From the NCBI GenBank assembly GCA_005408345.1, contig SEMN01000327.1:434001-498000 (forward strand): a DNA stretch of 64,000 bases, read 5' to 3'. The position numbers were made by a program, and so were the translations under genes. The notes beneath the pieces were generated by a model, which saw nothing but the letters and a program-made list of their open reading frames with translations, had not been told where the DNA came from and searched no databases. The stretch is from Macquaria australasica. Lineage: Eukaryota; Chordata; Actinopteri; Centrarchiformes; Percichthyidae. Positions 1-14,060 of this stretch are shown here, one piece after another (positions within the stretch are counted from its first letter, which is position 1; each line of letters starts with the position of its first letter).

Positions 1-3000
1 CAGCGCCAAGACCTCGTGGTTCAGGAAGGCATTGGTCATGTGACTGAGTATGGACGGGAAGCTATTTGTTGCACTGTCCATCATCTGTAGGAGGGCAGGG
101 ACAGATTTAATCCCCAGTAGTAAATGGCAGTGTAACTAGCACAACAGCAATGACTCACCTCTAGACACGTTCTTTTGCTATTACTGCACTACGTGAGGAA
201 TAGGCTCTAATTACTATGTCAGAGTGTGAGGTATATTTCCAATTCTAGTCCAGACAGACACGGCACAAATCGATCTATATTGGGTTTGTTACAGCCACAG
301 CACCGTGATGATGATGTGACAGTGTTTCAAACATGTTGTTTTGTGGCAGACCGGATCAACTTCATACCAAGTACCATCAGCAGTTTTACCACAGAGCTGG
401 GTGATAAAACTGAAGCCAATGTCTTCCATTTTCTGCCAGTGTTGATAAATGATATCATTTGCTACTTTCAATGGCGCTGTCGTAGAGATGCATCGGCTAC
501 GGCTATGTGGTGGAGGAAAGCAAAAAAAAAAAAATAGGAACCAGAGCTACAGCACAGACTATGATTTGGGCTAATAAGCATCCTCACTGTTGCCAAGGCA
601 ACATTACCTCTTGAACTCCGTCACTCAATATTTTGGATAGGAAAAAATGAAACAAGGAGGAGAGTTTGGCAAGGAAGCCGTCATGCTGAAGGTAACAAAG
701 TGGAAAAAAAAGAGAAGGAGAACAAAGTTAGAGACGATAACAAAAGAGACAGACGGGGTAGTAATGAGTACTGGAAAAAAAAAAAAAGATGTGAAGAAAG
801 GTGTTAATGAAGACACAATGAAGGACGTAACATTATTATATTCCACCCACAGCCTTTGCACAGAGGTTATAGAGAGTCTACCAGCACCGCAGAGTCAGAT
901 GTGGTGTGCTGGGATTTCAAGAGTGCTCGCCCAGCTTCAATAACCGCCTTCACTGTCATCTCACTGACCTTGTTGCCCGTGGATCTCCGCTCCAGCAGCA
1001 GTCGGAAGCGGTTGGCCGTCTTCTTGTTGTCCTTCAGGCCCTGACCCAGCCCACGATTATCATCCTGCATCAGCCGCCGGTCCATAATCACTTCAAGCTG
1101 GCCTGAGGGAGGAGGAGGAGGAGGAGGAGGAGCAAGGACAACGGCTTCAATACAAAGCCTGTGTATTGAACTTTCAGTCATCAGTCGATGAAGACAAACA
1201 GTTTGAGCTATTCGTCATTTACAAACGCCTCCATTATTCATGTAACGATGATAAAAGGATTAACCCAGTACATTAACGTGAGAGTATGAACTGTTTTGCT
1301 CTCTGAAAACCTCTTGAGGGAGAGGTGAGTGCTTCCATAGTATTCCATAAAAAGGCTGGAGACATTAAACAAAAAAAGAGTGCATTTAAGGGACAACTTC
1401 CATTAAAAAAAAAAAACAATGAAATGAAGAAAAATGATGTTAAATAAAATGTAATAAAATACAGACCGCTCTCCAGGCTGCTGACACCCAGAGACTGAGC
1501 TGTGTGCAGCGTGAGGCGGTGATTGCTGTCCTGGATGTACGCCTGACTGGGCATGGGGTAGAAGTTGGCCTGCAGGGGAAGCTTAAGGTGGTGGTGACGA
1601 GGCTGCATCTACAACAAGAGATCAAACACAGAATGACACAATATGTCAAACTTACAGCGCGAGGAAAGAGGTGAAATCCACAATATCGTCTTTATCAGGT
1701 CGGGGATAGTTAACACTACACTCAACACTCAAAAAGGTTATCAACTAATCACCATCAGTGTAATCTGAGACAACATATCGTTATATTCTGACAGTATACA
1801 AAGAAAGGTGGGACTGACCTGGAAGCCATTAAGATCTGTGTAGAACTCGTCTCCGCTCTGGATGTCTGTGACCAGTCGCATTGCCAGCTCCTTATTGGTC
1901 TGATCTCTGATGTCCACCATGGTGGTGATGTCTATAGACAACCCATCCACCCCTGAAAACACAGAGCCATAGAGAACCAAACTCAGGCCAGAGGGAAGTG
2001 AATGAAAAGACAAATGATACTTTGCAAATGGTATTTTGCATTTGCCTGCTTTAAGTAGAAAAAGGCAGCTGACAAAAATAAAAGTACCTAATTGAATTGT
2101 AAATTGTCATTTTGTCAAACATATTGGCCCTTGTTATATTGTACCATCTGGTGCCTTTAAATGAACATAAAAAGATTTTGCAAACACCATTTAAACGGAT
2201 CCCACTGTGCAGTTTTGTGTGTTTATTACCTGGCACGTTGTGTATGCGAATGGTCTGCTGAAAATGCTGGTAGTGTGCCACCACCTCCGAGAAGAGAGGC
2301 CCCTCCACGACGCGCACTACAGGCGGCTCCTTCTGGTTGTAGGGCTGAAAGCAGAAGGAGCGAAAGTGGAGTCATGAACTGAATATGTGCTGAAAATGGG
2401 AGAGGAAGAACGCAGGAGAGAGACGTAGAAGGAGCCGCCAGCGGAATAAGTGACTAGGTACAGTATGGCAACAAAGCCCTTACACTGTTGTCTTTAAATC
2501 AAGAAAAGATGAAGCAGCACCCAGTCTGCCTGGCTTCCTGCCCCGAGCACCCCAGCATGATACGACGACACAATACACAAGGGAGACTCTATCAAAGCAT
2601 TTTGAGAGGCAAGTAAACATCTGAGATACAACAACGGAGACAATACCTTTGCTTTTCCGTCAGGGAGGAAGAGGTAAGCTCCACTTTTGTCTTTAGAGGG
2701 ACGAGTGCCATAGACCATGAACTGCATCTGAACCTTCACTGCTTGGGGATCGTCTTTGCGCTTGATACTCTGCAGATGAAAAAGCCATAAAAGAATAAAA
2801 ATAATAAAAACAAAAGATAGACTTAGCAAAGAGATGAAAGGATGTTTGATCAAAGTGAACATGGCATGTCATGCTACTCAAACAGCCAGGGTTTATTGGG
2901 AAATCAAGCTTGTGGTTTTTTTTCCTCCAAAAAGATCAAAGTTAAAACAGATGAGCAAATCCTTAATTCAGATATAAAGTCAACAGAAGTAAGAGCCGAT

Positions 3001-5936
3001 GAAACACAAACCTCCAGCTGGCCCGTGGTTCCAGAAAAACCAAGCGTGAGAGAATGGCTGCTGATGTAGAAGGTCTGAGGGTCGGACTGCTGAGAGCGAA
3101 CGGGAAGTGGGTCAGCGGCTCGAGCGGTGACGCCCCGACCCGACAGCCTGAGCAGGGTGTCAGAGCGGAGCGTCATGGGCGAGTCAGGAGAGTCGTAAAG
3201 ATGGAACACAGCCAGACCCAGCGGTGGCAAACGCACCATGAATGTTGCCTGGACGGGGAGTCGAAGAAGAATGGTTGGATAGAAATAAATCAAAGCAATT
3301 CATACACACAAAAATTACAGCGCTGGTTTTATTTTCCTTGTTAATCTGAATGGCAAGTGTTGACCATAAGGCATTCATTAAAAGTTAAAAGCATTTACAC
3401 ATTAGCAACAGTGTGCTGTAATTAAAATATGATGAGAGACGGTATTAATGAGACTCTGTATTTCTGTTACATTTAAATTCATTACTTTGTGTGGGTGGAA
3501 AGAATTTTACATGGGCACAATAAATTCATATACAGAGATGTGAAGCAAATGGGATGTTTTTTACTACTGCACATTCAATACATGATTTGAGCTGATTCAA
3601 TGGGTGTGGGGTTTTGTTTTGAGAACTGAAAGAACACACATCTGTTCTTGTTCTAGCTAAGCTCGCAGGTAAACATCAAAGGAAAGAGGAGAAAAGTACA
3701 CACTCATAACTATGAAGCCTTTTTATACTTTTAATTTTTTTCTGTTACGTTGCATGCATTCTCTTGGCAAACGCTTTTGTCTCACACACACACACACTTT
3801 AGTGTCTGGCTCAAGGATCCTTTGACGTGGACATAAGGAGTCAAACCGCCAACCTTACATCTCTCTCTACCACCTGAGCTACGGCCGATTCTGTGAGTCA
3901 AAGTTTTGTGACCTGAAGAAGGCAAGATAAGCAGAAACGTGGAATTTGTTTGAGTTGGGTTGGTTTTGTTTTTTATGCATTCAATTATTGCTTAGTAAAG
4001 CTTAGGTAAGATAAAATAATGGTACATAGAGATGGTTAAGAGTACTCTCCTCTACAACATTGTCGGACTCTCAATAGACAAAATTGATGCAGCAGAAGCA
4101 GAGATATCGTCTCATTTGATCTATGCATTCTTCTTCCTCGTCACAGCCTGGCGCCTACATTACCCACAATGCAACTCGAACGTGTAGCAGCTAATGTAGC
4201 CTCGAGCAGCTGGCCTCAAGCAGAGGTGAGGAGTGGGCTACAGGTCTGTTAACCTCACTTCTTTCTAAATCCACAACCCCAGATTTTTGTCCTTTTCAAA
4301 CTTGCAGTCTTTAGCACCAGCCGACGCCGACTCCAGTGACATCACTTGAGGCAATTTTTTAGACTTCACGCAGATCCCTCTTGAGCCACAAAAGGCTTTA
4401 TACAACGTGTTTTAACATATGTTTAAGGAGTAGTACTCCCCTGTGATGTGTCTTTATAGGCTTCAAGTCTATTTTCTTCCAATTTAAGCGCATTACTATA
4501 ATGACTTTGTGCTGGGCTGTGAGCGCTGTGTAAATGCTTTGAGTGCACAGCAGTTCTATGACTGAACAGATCCAGTGTAGACACCGCTGCTGTGCTAGTG
4601 ATATGCCAATTTCACTATGCGGAAACCAGCAGTGCCTAATGAATTTAATCTTACCTCAAATACCTCCGCACTCATTTGACTAGCAGAGCTCCACTGAGCA
4701 CTCAGCTGCACAGGGAGGGTCTGTCCATCCTCAGTAAGCACCCGCACCCTGACCGTGTTGACCAACACAGTCACCGCACACAGCCGCTCCTGCTCGATGG
4801 GGTTGAACAGAACCAGGTACCTGGTGGAGAGAGAAGGAAAAAGCAATCAGAAGCACAGGATGGTGGAGGAGTGGCTGAGGGAGGAGGAAGAGGAGATGAA
4901 AGACGCGAGGGAATGCAGATAATACCTCGGTCCTGCTGGGTCCAGCTCGATTAAAGTGCGCTGAGGCAGAGAGTCTTGGGTAGCACGCCTGTCATCCTAC
5001 AAAATGTAATATAACACAGGAAGCACACTGAATACTTACACAAGGAACAACATATGCAGGTTTTTTAAACAGATTATTATACAGTGGCAGAAGTGTCCCT
5101 CCATGTTTATTTTTACCGTCTCCAGGAAGGGCTCTGTTTGGTAAAAGCGATAAAACTCTTTGTTCTTCATCACCAGGAAATGAGCAGCATTGATGATTAC
5201 TCTCTTTAGACCGATGAGAGCACGCAGTAATCTGGGGAGGAGGAGGAAGAATCAATGGCTGCACTGCAGCAGTCCCAGCAGACGGCTTGTTACTTTGCTT
5301 CAGAGTTTTGAACAGGTAAGTATAAAAGAGCCACGGAGACAGGATTAAAAAGAGGAGGCACAGTTTTTCTATTTCATATAAATTACATTTTTAAAGAATT
5401 TAATCTATCCGATCCATACTGTCATTCGTTTCTTAACCCTCAGACCCTTACTTGGTGCCGTAGTCAATGACAACATTCTCCTTCGCAGTGCCAGTGATGG
5501 CATCGTGATGTTGGAAGAGGCCAACAGAGCGCCTCGCATCGACCAGCAGGGCATAATCTGAGACTGGGTAACGTCCTTCCATGCCAGCATGCCGAGCGTT
5601 TGCAACCGCCAGGCTGTAGAGGATCTCTGCCCCCCTGAAAGGAGGGCAAACAGTTGACAAACAGTTAGCACTGACGAGCACTTTAAATTAAGATGTAGTA
5701 GCTTCATTAAGTCACCTAAAAAGGTGTGCTCAAATTATTACGCTATTTTAAGACGACTGCTGATTCTTGGAAAAATAATTTTTTGCTACGTTCCAGCAAA
5801 TTGTTCTGAAATCTAAATCTAGCAATTCGCTAATATGGATGCACATTTGTTAATGTTTGTTAACATTTGTTAATGCATTTTACATTTTTGCTGTTTCGCT
5901 TAATTTTGATTGTTCACAGTAGAGAGAAACTGGACA

Positions 5937-5991
<55 letters not shown>

Positions 5992-8900
5992 TGAGAATTG
6001 GAAGGCCCAATCAAAAATGTGTACCACCATATGAATTAAAGGTGTGTTCATATATCTAAGTGAAAAGGTTTGACATACAGTATACGAGCATTTTGTATCA
6101 TTTTTTGTAATATAGGCCTGTTTTTCTGATGTGTTTAAAAAAGAATTACAGATATGAAAAAATACACAAAGAAAAACCTTAAACAGCATCAGAGAATAAT
6201 ATTAACTTAGATTTAGGTGTGGTTTTGTGTTAGAAAAGACTTTACTGTCCATTTGGGAATCATTTGAATTGTGTATATATATATAATAATAATTTGTATA
6301 AAATTTGTAATCTTGTTTGCAATGCAAATTTGGTAGCGCTCACTCACATTAACAGCTACAATATTATTAACATTTTTTGCAGGTGGTGGGTGTCAGTTAT
6401 CAGTGAAGTGTTATTAAATCTGCCCCACCTGAGGTGCGACTCTATCACACGGTCCAGGCTCTTGTAGAAGGGCCGAGAGGTGAAATAGCCTGTCCAGTAG
6501 TGGTCTTCACGGTCTGCATAGGCAAAGAAATCTCCACTAAGCACTGGGTAGTCTGCGGGTCTAGATCCCTGGGCCACTCCATGTGCTTTGTATAAAGCGT
6601 TGAAGTAGTCTGTGAGAGTCCCAAACTGAGCCTGGAGGAGCAGCCAGACAGATGACACATTTTTAAAAAACATACTTTAGTCAAACACAGCTGAAGAGGA
6701 AAAAAAAAAAAAAAAGAACAGAAAATCTCTCATTATTATGTATGCACCTTTCATCTTACATGGCATGTTCTGAACCAAACATCGAGTCGCAACAGATTCT
6801 TTGTTCTGTCAGCAAGTTAAAATACCACTGCATGATTCATTATCACAAAAAAGGTGCACCGAGATACTTGGTACACTGCAAGCTGAGAAGCACAAAAACA
6901 ATGACAAAGATGCAAAACACATATATTTGGCAACACTGTTTGTGACAGATGACAAATTATTTTCTCACTTGTACGTGCATCTCTGGGTGAGAATTCATGT
7001 AGTCAAACAGCTTCTGGTAGTTGATGTACTGCTGATCCCACTCCAGGGCCTTGTCGTAGCGGAAGTCATCACCCAGCGGGACAAGAAGTACCTTGCTGCG
7101 GTAGAGTTTGGACTTTTTACGGTACTGATCCAGGAGCAGGTTTGCCCTGATTGACGAAGAGGGAGAGAGAGGAATAAAAAGGAAAATCTGAGAGGACACA
7201 TTTCTTGGCATCTAAACTGTCCTGCTTTGCACGCGTCAGTTTGGTAGGAAATCACTATGACCTTGGAAAGAGGAGGATCAAATTAAGCCTGAGGGTATTT
7301 TCCATTAGCCAGTGAAATATGTCCTCTGGAAAGTTCTTTAGGTCGTCTAAAAGCAGCAGCTTAATTGTGACTGCGAGACTATCTGCAGTCTATGCCTGTT
7401 CTGCTCTGGATGTTGTCAACGTTGTCAGTGCTCTTTGGTGGACAAACTGTATTTATTATCTGTATTTTTTTGCATTTCTGTATTGACATTTCTTGCCATT
7501 TAAAAATCGGCCAACATAAACACTGCGGCTGTAACTAACAATCATTTTCATTATCGAATGATCTGCCCGTTATTTTCTCAATTAAGCAATTGTTTGGTCT
7601 ATACAAAGCCAAAAAATAGTGGGAAAAAAATCTTCAATTTGTCTTATCATGTCATTATACTATCACATAAGACAAAGAAGACCAGCAATTCCTTATCTTT
7701 AAGCTGAGGGTACAGAATATTTGGCCTTTTTGCTCAATGAATGACTTAAATGATTATCAAAATAGCTGCAGATTAATTTTCAGACAATCGACTTAGCAGC
7801 TCTACTTTCTGCTGCTCTAATATACACCAAGAACAATACAGCAACAATGATAAAATGTCGGCAGATTTATCAGCCCAGCCGATATATATATCGGTCTAGT
7901 CCTAATTTTGGGTCTAGACAAATTTGTTCTAGACCCACAGTAGCCACTTCCAAAGTATGAGATAACTAACAACCCACCCCCCCCCCCACCACCCCACCAC
8001 CACCACCACCACGTCTCACCTCTCTGCTACGTTGGCCTCCACCACAGTTTTTGGTGGCACTTTCCAGGGACAGTTTATCCGACCACCAGGTAACCTCTTG
8101 AAATCGAACTGGCAGCAGATCTTCGGGTCGGGCCCACAGGTGTGAGGCACGTCGTAGCTGTAGAATGGCATCATGTGGCAAAAGATGTCTGTGCTCGATC
8201 CAGTGTCTGTCAAGGCAGTAGAGTAAAAGTCAAAACATTGGCTTGAGAGACATCCATTGTTGACAGTAGCCTCAAAAGATCACATTGAAATACACTAATA
8301 AGGCATGTTCTGCTCAGAGTAAGGATGGTATTTGTGATCATAGACACACATTTAAGTTCACATGTGCACTGTTCTCTGGGGACTGTCAAGTCATTTTGTA
8401 AAAGACATTACAAAATGAATGCCCAAAAGAACTGACCATCACAAATTGCTACTATCTAACAGTGCAATATCAGAGCATTTTTCCATTAAGCGCAAATGGA
8501 CAGTAAATCCTCAGCAGATGTCAAATTAATTAAGAAATAATAATGAAGATAGCTATTCTGAGGCTATTACGCACTGGTTGTCCTTCCAAAATTCCCCTCT
8601 CTTTAAAAGGCCACGACAAGTGGCCTGACTCATTCTGCGATGAGCACATGAATCAGATGACATCGCTGGCTCTGGTCCACTCACCCCAGGCCTGCCTCCA
8701 CATAAACTCCAGGCTGCGGGTGGAGGCAAAGTGTTTTTTGATTGAGTAGTGGACCCTCTGGATGAGCATGCTGGTCAGGTTGGCCCTCTTCAGCAGATAG
8801 GGCATAGTAGCGCTGTGACCAAAAGGGTCTACTGCCCACCCACTGCGAGGAGTTACACCTATGACAGCGAGCAAGAAGCAAGTATGTCAGGTTTATGCTC

Positions 8901-11900
8901 AGATAAAAAGGCATACATCTTTTAGAAAAATCATTCTCCTCAGCAGGAAGCGCTGAAAGTAGCACAAAGTATTTTATCACCCACTGAGTGAGAGGCTACC
9001 CCTGCTGCATGCAGGATGACAAGCTCAGACTTTACCATCAGGCACTGGTATCATTTTAACTTTAGACTTAAATGTAGTGGGGCTCAAATTTCACAGCAAG
9101 ACGAGAGCATTCATTTAACATTTAAGCATGATCTTAGGCTCGAGTAAGGAATCATTTCGGACTGGTTGTGTACCTAGATTTCTCTCCAGCCACTGATGTC
9201 CTTCAATTAGCTGATCTATCATGGCAAAGTAGTGAACACTGGCTTCGTCCGTCATTACCCAGCCTCCTGTCACAATCTCTAGCTGCCCTCCAAGGATCAG
9301 TCTGTTGAACAGAGAAGATTAAGGAAGCAAGGTGAGGATAATCCATCCCTAACATCCATAACAAGCTATTTTTAGAGCAACCACCGTCTGCCAGCAGGTA
9401 CTATCCATTGTGTAAAATGCTGTGCTTAAGGCCAGTAAGCATCAGAAATCAGATGCCTATTGGCCTTAAGATCAGAGAAATCTCAACTAATTCTCAGATT
9501 TAGTTGGGGAAATTAAAAAGGAAAAAATGTGCGCTTCACTGAGCCGTGACTCACTTGCGCATAGCCTCCTGCTTGTGTATGTCTGCAGTCTCCCACCACT
9601 TGGAGAAGAATGAAATCTCAGACCAGATGAACTTCCTGCGAGGATCCTCAGCCAGCTTCACCACCATGTTGTTTAAAATGTGTTGCGTCTGGTCGGTGAA
9701 GTACTTGTCAAAAGTCTTAACCCAACCTAACAAGACAAGAAGATAAATGAGAAATTTGGCACAACAGTTGGCAACCAGACTGTCCACTACAAATCTCTGA
9801 AACAATACACCACCACAACCCCCCCATCCCCACTATCCAGCCACCTGATACAAAGACAAGAAGACAGGGCAGGTAAGAGACTCAACGCTGTGGAAAACGT
9901 GCTGCAACGGCACAAAAATAAAACTCATATTTTATTCAAGTAGTGCTGTTCCCCTCAGAAAGCTATTTAACAGAGTGGTTTCAAAGAAAGTGACTAGAAA
10001 GCACTTTCTGTGCACTTTTAGTGTGCAACGGTGTAGAATACCACAGCCTATAAATATCCTGTCAAACATGTGTCTCACATATTGAAGGCCAATGTATTTT
10101 ATAGACATCAAAATGCCATATGATCAAAAGCAATACAACTGAAATGGGTATAGTTAAGTGAACCGGAGCTCATTGGTCAGTTGTGAGGGGCAGGACTATT
10201 TACTGCAGACTTTTTAACATTGCGTTATTCATCGTTTGTCTTGCTTACCTGAAGTTGACTAAAACACTGTTTTTTGCATTTAGAGAAATTAGCCAGTAAA
10301 CCTGCTTTCATGTGTCTTCAGTATGAGCTGAACCGTCTGTTAACCCTTGACACTGAATTCTGCATAAAGAATTACTAAAGAAAACTTTGCAGCAGAGTTT
10401 AATCAAATGCAGTTCCAAATGAAGCCTATTCCCACTGTTGATGGACAAAATTTGCAGGTCTCTGCAGCCTGTCAACATATCAGTAACTGTCAAGTTAGCA
10501 AGCATGTGGCAGGCTGGTAAACAAGTTTAATGGAAATGTCGGTCCAAAATAAAATCTCAGCCAATCCAACCTATAAATAGCTAGGAATTTTCCAGTGCAA
10601 ATATCTGTCTAATTCCATTGTTTGTGGCTAAGCCGTCAATCATGTCGGCATTATGCTAATAATAATAATAATGAGAAAGAATGAATCAAATTTTGTATGA
10701 TTTCTGCGTCCCCATCACTAGCCTCCCACTCAGGTAAGGCCTCACAGTAGCTGACTCGTCTACAGACAACAAGACGCTGTTTTTAACCTGCTGGGGGGAA
10801 AAAAGTGAAGATATTTGATATATTCTGTTTGATCAGACAGACTTTTAGACCAGCACTGAAACATGTACAACTTTTAATAAAGTTTTGCTGTGTGCGTTTT
10901 GCCCTCTCACCTGGATCGTTGTGGGAGTGAGGGACCACAAAGACTTGCAGTGGTTCATCGTCCCACTCTTCAGGTTCATAAGTAATTTCAAAGCCCTGTT
11001 TCCATACACCACCATCAGGGTTGTCAAACTTGAGGAGGGAGTACACATCCAGCATCTAAAATGAAACACAAACTCATCTTTTGCTCACTAGAAACAACCC
11101 AAAAATACGTATGCAATAACATCTACAATATATGATAACAATGTTTTGGCCAATTAGCTACTTAGCATTTCATCTAAAGGAAAAACTCATAGTATAGTAA
11201 GCTCACCTGAACGTCTGCTTGACCACGGCTGCCTACAGCAAATTGGCAATCCTGGGGCTTGACAGCGAGGAAAGTGGGGCGGCCGTCGAAGGGTAGGACC
11301 CAGGAACCATTGGCACTTCTGAATGGCAGGTGGCCGCTGGGAGACACAGCTCCTGTGTCTGTGAGCTCCATCACAGAGTCCTTTATGTGGCTGATGATTT
11401 GGTGGTTTTCCTCCAGGAGCTGCTCCAGCTGCTCTATCCGGTTCTGCAGAACTGAGATTTGGCTCTAAAACACGCACAAAAATAATAAATCACAGAGCTG
11501 TATAACATCATAAAACATCTGTTAGTCAAACCCACATTCTTCTTCTCTGCTACTTTAAACTTTAGTTTTAAGAAACATCTTCTTATTCAGCCAAGGTAAG
11601 AAATAGAAGTATGAGATCAATCAGCCCTAAAGATATCTACACAATGATGATAGGTACATGACTGGACATGTCTATTTACAAAAAAAATAAATAAACATTA
11701 ACTTCTGGTGTATAGCAACAAAATATGCAAAAAGTGGTGCAACAAAAATAACTGCAGAAAGGGGTTTTCACACAAGATATGCACCACCACTACAGCAATT
11801 ATTCTTACCCGTGGAAAGTTCCCCCCACTCTGTCGCCTTGCAGGGTCATGTTGGACTCGATCCAACATCAGATACAGTGAGAATACAGCCACACAAAATA

Positions 11901-11940
11901 TGGCCCCTCCGCACACCGTCACCTGTTTCCTCAGCTTCAT
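1..11940 (-). CDS. man2a2: Alpha-mannosidase II type 2 (mannosidase IIx), 3' end cut by window edge
   Basis: Type II Golgi membrane enzyme of glycosyl hydrolase family 38; the family trims mannoses from hybrid N-glycans on the way to complex N-glycans. Coding exons in transcript order: 11940-11809, 11464-11207, 11055-10911, 9726-9555, 9301-9174, 8858-8685, 8206-8020, 7146-6969, 6631-6429, 5634-5452, 5231-5117, 4996-4926, 4820-4655, 3248-3012, 2769-2647, 2344-2230, 1952-1819, 1608-1467, 1102-969 and 84-1 (open at the edge). All junctions keep phase, giving 1,027 codons; the mammalian protein has about 1,150. Visible features: a short basic N-terminus and a membrane anchor at about residues 8-25 (FCVAVFSLYLML), then a coiled-coil-like stem. 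The zinc motif HSHNDPG lies at about 172-178, the nucleophile motif GWAVDPFGHS at about 286-295, and FQHHDAITGT at about 566-575. The stem and anchor match MAN2A2 more closely than MAN2A1. No stop or frameshift is seen in any exon. Confidence 0.94.
3800..3890 (-). repeat. tRNA-derived SINE remnant
   Basis: Read on the minus strand, this has a Pol III A-box-like block (TAGCTCAGGTGGTAGAG, 3881-3865) and, about 18 bp downstream, a B-box-like block (GGTTTGACTCC, 3847-3837). That is the internal promoter layout of a tRNA. It lacks a tRNA cloverleaf and continues into a tail known from many teleost genomes, so I read it as a tRNA-derived SINE inside a man2a2 intron, not a working tRNA gene. Confidence 0.6.
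5941..5988. repeat. (AG)24 microsatellite
   Basis: A perfect 48-bp AG dinucleotide run inside a man2a2 intron. Its length makes it likely to be polymorphic. Confidence 0.98.
7525..7805. repeat. Non-autonomous DNA transposon remnant (teleost MITE)
   Basis: About 280 bp in a man2a2 intron. It begins with a GCGGCTGTAACTAACAATCA-type end and finishes with an ATTTTCAGACAATCGACT-type end followed by GCAGCTCTA, a roughly complementary terminal arrangement. The interior (TTTGGTCTATACAAAGCC, then ATAAGACAAAGAAGACCAGC, then GATTATCAAAATAGCTGCAG) matches, from memory, a very abundant short teleost element. It has no coding capacity. Confidence 0.6.
7971..8012. repeat. C-run plus (CCA)n tract next to a splice donor
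   Basis: A run of C bases merges into CCA/CCCCA repeats. On the transcribed man2a2 strand this is a G-rich tract with many GG and GGGG blocks that starts 8 bases beyond the donor GT of the exon 8206-8020. It could form a G-quadruplex in the pre-mRNA. Confidence 0.85.
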
Positions 11941-13599
11941 CCTCCTCTAGAGAGGTCTTCTTTCCAGGGTTAAAATTTTAAAAATGACCTTGACTGTGGT
12001 GTTTTTTCCAGCACAGAGAAAAAAAAAAAAGTCCTTGAAAACCGGAATGCAATCCTTCACAGTGCAAAAAAATAAAAAATAAAAAAAATGATGGAAAGTA
12101 ACCAGCTACACAAGCATTAATGGTTCAGTTCCACTCTGATGCCTCCAGCCTCTACTCACCATACTGGAGATCACAGCAAAGGGGGCTACAGCAGTGGTAG
12201 CAGAGGACAAGGGTTCCTAATCAGCAATAGCTGGCAAGCAGTCTGTCAGCTCTGGCCAAACCACAGCCACCGGTGGACTCCTTCAAAGTAGCCCTTGTGC
12301 TCAACCATCCAAACCGATGAGACTGCAGGAAAAGAAAAAAAAACAAACGCCACACAGCAGGGGCTCAAACAGGGAGCCTAGTGTCCCTGCAGCATGATGT
12401 GTGTCGCTGTGGGTCTGCTCTCCTGGTCCAGTCCCCACTCCCACAACACAGTCTAATCCTCCAGTATGACCAGAGTCCCCCTTTGCTCAGATGGCCTCCA
12501 GTGCCATAACAGTTTCACACTAGGTTGCAGCAGTGCAAAGAAACAGGCTGAGAAAAAGACCAGCAGCTTTTTAAATCAAGCCTCAACTCTGCCAGAAGGA
12601 GATCCAGCAATTAAAACGAGGCAAATGTCATTCTTCTCTCAGCTGCATAGTGACAGTACGTCTGCTGTGGCAGCATGGGCAATGCATCCGTCCTTGATCA
12701 CAAGCGCCAAGTTGAAATCACATCAGAGGGTCTTCTTCAGCTGTTAGGAAAATTTTAGATTAATGGAGCGTGCAAAAGAAATGTGTGTTCAGCCTTCCAG
12801 AGAGGGGCCGTCACTGACAAGAAGCACAAGTGAAATGATGTGTGTGGGAGAGTGAAAGATACTTTTTTTGATCCGACAAGTAAAGTAAACAGGGGGGAAA
12901 GAAATAAAAAATAAAAAAAGCTGAGCACAGTGGCCTGTGTTTCCTGACAGCACAGCACTAATAGGTGTTCCTGTTTCCCTCCGTGTGCAAATCCAACACG
13001 ATCATAATCCGCTCACTTCTCAGGCTGGGACTATCTAAGCTCTACCACAGGGAGTTGGGATAATAACCTGGCACTTGCATTTGCTTAGGCCGACTGAAAA
13101 ATAGCCTCACTGTCAGCAGGAAGACGACAATTTCTTAGACCATCTGATGAAAATACCCAACAGGAAAGGCTTTGTTAGCTGGAGTGCCTGACGGACGACA
13201 GCACTAATGTGACAAAACGTAAATGCACCACAGATCACAGCATCGGGGGAGACGTGCCCCAGTATTCATAATCCCGTGTGTGAACTGCCAAATCCGCCCG
13301 AACAGTATTCGTCGGGTTGTTAACTCAAAGGTCATCCAAGTTAAACATTTGTTACGGTTCAACTTGGGTGACTTTTAGTCAGCTATCGCTGGGCAGCTAG
13401 CCAGACAACGCTGCGCTGCTGAAACACCTGCATTTGGGCGTTAAAATCAGATACGCGGAAGCTAGTTAACGCCGCACGTATCCGATTAACCCATTAGCCA
13501 CATTAACGTGCTCTGCCAAACTTTGATAATCCCGGTTAACTAGATATCTCGCATATGCGGCTAAACGAGCTAGCGAGCTGGCTACCAGACGTCCCATTA

Positions 13600-14060
13600 T
13601 TAAGTTACCTCGTCGCGGAAGGACCGTCATTTACTGGACATTTACTGGACATTTAGTGAACAGCGGTCACACCTGTCCTCCCTGCAGCCGTGAAAAGACG
13701 TCGCCGCACGGCAGATTTGTGTCTAACGTTGACGTTGCAGACGATAGCGAGCACTGGCTCGACAACATCAAGACAATACGTGACTGGTATTTTCCTGGCT
13801 AACCGTCCCGTTTCCATCTAAACCCCGGCTAACACCCGCGTTAGGGACCCCGTCTCTTTGCGGACAAAATGATTAAAATCTGACGTTACCCACCAAAGGA
13901 GAGGGCACGCCCGGAGGAGTGCGGAGCCCGGCGGGCTGACAGGTTACCGACTGAACCAGCTAGCCTAGCAGCGGCTAACGCCAGCGAGCTGCCGCAAAGG
14001 CTTGTGGGAAGCGCGGGGCTGCGCCTCGGTCGACGATTGGCCCGACAGCTTCGGCAGACT
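13600..14060 (-). promoter_or_regulatory. Probable man2a2 promoter and noncoding first exon
   Basis: This stretch is richer in GC and CpG than its surroundings and lies upstream of the man2a2 start codon. On the minus strand there is a CCAAT box (plus-strand ATTGG, 14036-14040). Downstream of it is a possible donor at 13889-13888 (TGG followed by GTAACG) that would end an untranslated exon. The coding exon at 11940 is preceded by a weak acceptor (CTCTCTAG), which supports an upstream 5' UTR exon. The transcription start itself cannot be placed from sequence. Confidence 0.4.

Noticed and set aside
3837..3881. Functional tRNA gene on the minus strand
   Set aside because: A and B boxes are present, but no cloverleaf can be formed and the 3' part is SINE-like.
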